Shown here: positions 22,850-24,665 of the stretch, one piece after another
How the letters are laid out: every line of letters begins with the position of its first letter
Numbering within the stretch: position 1 is the first letter of the stretch
NCBI GenBank assembly: GCA_030838265.1
Contig: JAUTXA010000065.1
Location: 1-24,665 of the forward strand
Source: Actinomycetota bacterium
Lineage (GTDB): Bacteria; Actinomycetota; Acidimicrobiia; Acidimicrobiales; BP-101
Length of the DNA: 24,665 bases
Direction: 5' to 3'
Notes under the pieces: model-generated
The model's database searches: none
What the model saw: the letters and a program-made list of their open reading frames with translations, nothing else
Told to the model about the DNA's origin: nothing
Made by a program: the position numbers and the translations under genes

Positions 22850-24319
22850 ATGAACTTCATCGGTGGCAAGTGGGTGCCGGCACGCCGCGGCCGCACCATG
22901 GAAGACCGGAACCCGGCCGACGCCGACGACCTGCTGGGCGAGGTGGCCCGCAGTGACGCCGGCGACGTGGCCGACGCGGTCGAGGCGGCCCAGGCTGCCT
23001 ACGCCGAGTGGTTCGCCACCCCGATGCCCAAGCGGGGCGACATCATCCGCCGGGTCGGCCACCTCCTCGAGGAGCAGAAGGACGACGTCGCCGCCTTCAT
23101 GACGAGGGAGATGGGCAAGACCCTGAAGGAGGCGCGGGGCGACGTGCAGGAGGGCATCGACTTCGCCCACTACATGTCGGGCCAGTCGCGCTCCCCCATC
23201 GGCGACACCATCCCTTCCGAGCTTCCCCGGAAGCTGTCGATGACCATGCGCCACCCCATCGGCATCGTCGGGCTCATCACGCCGTGGAACTTCCCCATCG
23301 CCATCCCGACATGGAAGGCGTGGCCCGCCCTGCTGGCCGGGAACTGCGTGGTGCTGAAGGCGGCCGAAGACACACCGCTCTGCGCCCAGAAGCTGGTCGA
23401 GCTGTGCGCCGAGGCCGGTTTGCCGGCAGGGGTCCTCAACCTCGTCCAGGGCACCGGCGAAGAGGCGGGGGCCGCACTCGTCTCCCACCCCGACGTGCGG
23501 GCCATCTCGTTCACCGGCTCGCTGGAGACGGGCAAGATCATCGCCGCCGAGTGCGGGCGCCAGATGAAGCGCTACTCGATGGAGCTGGGCTCGAAGAACG
23601 TCACCATCGTGATGCCCGACGCTGACATCGACCTGGCCGTCGAGGGCATCGCGTGGGGCGCCTTCGCCACCAGCGGGCAGCGCTGCACGGCCACCTCGCG
23701 CGTCGTGAACCTGCACCCCGACTTCGCCGATGCTCTCGTCGCCAAGGTCAAGACCTACAAGGTGGGGCCCGGCTCCGACGAGTCGGTCGACCTGGCTCCC
23801 CTCATCAACCGCACCCAGCGCGACCGCGTGCTCGAGTACATCCGGGTCGGCCAAGAAGACGACGGGGCTCGCATCCTCACCGGCGGTGAGCCCCTGAGCG
23901 ACGGCGTGCTGGCCAAGGGCAACTACATCGCCCCCACCGTGTTCACCGACGCCACCCCCACCATGCGCATCGCCCAGGAGGAGATCTTCGGGCCGGTCAC
24001 CGCGGTGATCCCGGTGGGCAACCTCGACGAGGCCATCGCCGCCGCCAACTCGACGACCTACGGGCTGTCAGCGTCGATCTACACCAACGACATGACGGCG
24101 GCCATGCGGGCCGTGACCGAGCTCGAGTTCGGCATCGTCTACGTGAACGCGCCGACGATCGGCGCCGAGGTGCAGATGCCGTTCGGGGGGATGAAGTCGA
24201 CCGGCAACGGCTTCCGCGAAGCCGGGCCCCACGCCATGGACGAGTTCAGCGAGACCAAGGCGGTCTCCATCGACTTCAGCCACCAGCTCCAGAAGGCGCA
24301 GTTCCGACCCGGCGAGTAG
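22850..24319 (+). CDS. NAD(P)-dependent aldehyde dehydrogenase
   Basis: This 489-residue ALDH superfamily enzyme oxidises an aldehyde to its acid. Catalytic C279 lies in TSGQRCTATSR, general base E245 in MELGSKN, N147 in TPWNFPIAIP, and the cofactor lysine K170 in VVLKAAED; EEIFGPV and the C-terminal PFGGMKSTGNG are also present. The GQRCTATSR form resembles the semialdehyde branch (ketoglutarate semialdehyde and related substrates), but substrate cannot be fixed. It starts MNFIGGKWVPA, the usual first strand of the family, at 22850. It is divergent from the formamidase-kynU pair with a palindrome between, so a role in the same or a linked amino-acid pathway is possible but unproven. Confidence 0.94.
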   Translation: MNFIGGKWVPARRGRTMEDRNPADADDLLGEVARSDAGDVADAVEAAQAAYAEWFATPMPKRGDIIRRVGHLLEEQKDDVAAFMTREMGKTLKEARGDVQEGIDFAHYMSGQSRSPIGDTIPSELPRKLSMTMRHPIGIVGLITPWNFPIAIPTWKAWPALLAGNCVVLKAAEDTPLCAQKLVELCAEAGLPAGVLNLVQGTGEEAGAALVSHPDVRAISFTGSLETGKIIAAECGRQMKRYSMELGSKNVTIVMPDADIDLAVEGIAWGAFATSGQRCTATSRVVNLHPDFADALVAKVKTYKVGPGSDESVDLAPLINRTQRDRVLEYIRVGQEDDGARILTGGEPLSDGVLAKGNYIAPTVFTDATPTMRIAQEEIFGPVTAVIPVGNLDEAIAAANSTTYGLSASIYTNDMTAAMRAVTELEFGIVYVNAPTIGAEVQMPFGGMKSTGNGFREAGPHAMDEFSETKAVSIDFSHQLQKAQFRPGE

Positions 24320-24339
24320 GCGGGCTGAGGGGACGGCGT

Positions 24340-24665
24340 CTAGGGCCGGCGGCCGAGCATGGCGAGGAGGCGGGTCTGCGCGTCGGCGTCGGGTGGAACT
24401 TCGAAGTCGCTGCCGAATGCGCCGCTGCCCTGCAACAGTTCGGCTTGCGGCTCGACGACGGCGATGCAGGCCTCGACGAGCTCGGGATCGAGGTCGGTGC
24501 TCTGTCCGGTGGCCTTGGCCAGATCCCAGCCGTGGATGAGCACGTCGATGAAGCGGTGGCCGGCGTAGATCGAGCCCGGCACCGGGCCGTAGGAGACGAG
24601 CACTGGTCGCTCCATCGCCCCCGCGTCGTTGAACGCGGCAGCCGCAGCCTTGGCCGACGCGTCGT
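24340..24665 (-). CDS. TIGR03086/MDMPI-like family protein, C-terminal part (cut by window edge)
   Basis: The last 108 codons of a gene that continues beyond the right edge. The visible part reads SAKAAAAFNDAGAMERPV, then GPVPGSIYAGHRFIDVLIHG, then WDLAKATGQ, which matches the C-terminal half of TIGR03086 family proteins, a branch of the DinB/mycothiol-dependent maleylpyruvate isomerase fold. The conserved His in LIHGWDLA is one of the metal-binding positions expected in the fold. An internal ATG at 24615 is not the start, because the frame and the family pattern continue upstream to 24665. Its stop is 20 bases from the convergent aldehyde dehydrogenase stop. Likely function: small metal-binding enzyme of unknown substrate. 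Confidence 0.78.
   Translation of the reverse strand, partial: DASAKAAAAAFNDAGAMERPVLVSYGPVPGSIYAGHRFIDVLIHGWDLAKATGQSTDLDPELVEACIAVVEPQAELLQGSGAFGSDFEVPPDADAQTRLLAMLGRRP

Overview
This is a high-GC, gene-dense chromosomal segment from an actinobacterium, most plausibly from the class Acidimicrobiia or a relative. The evidence is the GC-rich codon use, the actinobacterial imuA'-imuB mutasome pair behind a GAAC-N4-GTTC LexA box, two proteins of F420-dependent families (a luciferase-like oxidoreductase and a Ddn-like nitroreductase), and a TIGR03086/MDMPI-type protein typical of mycothiol-era actinobacteria. The class assignment is inference; I see no rRNA, tRNA, CRISPR array, insertion sequence or prophage. 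Many start codons sit 6-7 bases after a TANNNT box, which suggests widespread leaderless transcription.

Layout. Positions 4-1739 (minus) hold a two-gene envelope unit: a small two-helix membrane protein and a secreted, proline-rich, membrane-anchored protein of unknown function. Positions 1813-4872 (minus) encode a large membrane PAS-PAS-GGDEF-EAL c-di-GMP protein. It has a sigma-28/FliA-like promoter, which would tie it to motility. Positions 4947-7840 (minus) form a tight run: orphan PAS histidine kinase, lipoprotein, galactose-1-phosphate uridylyltransferase (galT). Positions 7909-9402 (minus) are one open frame joining a polynucleotide-kinase-like P-loop domain to an F420-dependent luciferase-like oxidoreductase. 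A strong internal Shine-Dalgarno lies exactly before the second domain. Positions 9447-11674 (minus) are the SOS-controlled imuA'-imuB pair. Positions 11723-13485 (minus) are a MarR regulator and an MFS exporter with a MarR-type palindrome over the regulator start.

Positions 13538-18334 look like a nitrogen/amino-acid block. On the minus strand are glutamate dehydrogenase and a small Nfu-N-like protein. Divergently, on the plus strand, are an AI-2E family permease, a TIGR00300/LOR-SDH type ornithine cyclodeaminase and an arginine dihydrolase/deiminase-like enzyme. The last two are the separated halves of the cyanobacterial fusion enzyme AgrE/ArgZ and together predict conversion of arginine to ornithine to proline with release of ammonium, which glutamate dehydrogenase could use. 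A 350-base non-coding gap with hairpins follows.

Positions 18689-24665 hold a Ddn-like F420 enzyme (minus), a secreted M14 zinc carboxypeptidase (plus), a coupled alpha/beta-hydrolase plus kynureninase pair (minus; likely kynurenine formamidase and kynU of tryptophan catabolism), a divergent aldehyde dehydrogenase with a perfect 15-base palindrome at its start, and the C-terminal part of a TIGR03086-type protein that runs off the right edge. The strongest candidates for something new are the split arginine-to-proline operon with its permease, the kinase-oxidoreductase fusion with an internal start, and the FliA-type promoter on the c-di-GMP gene.
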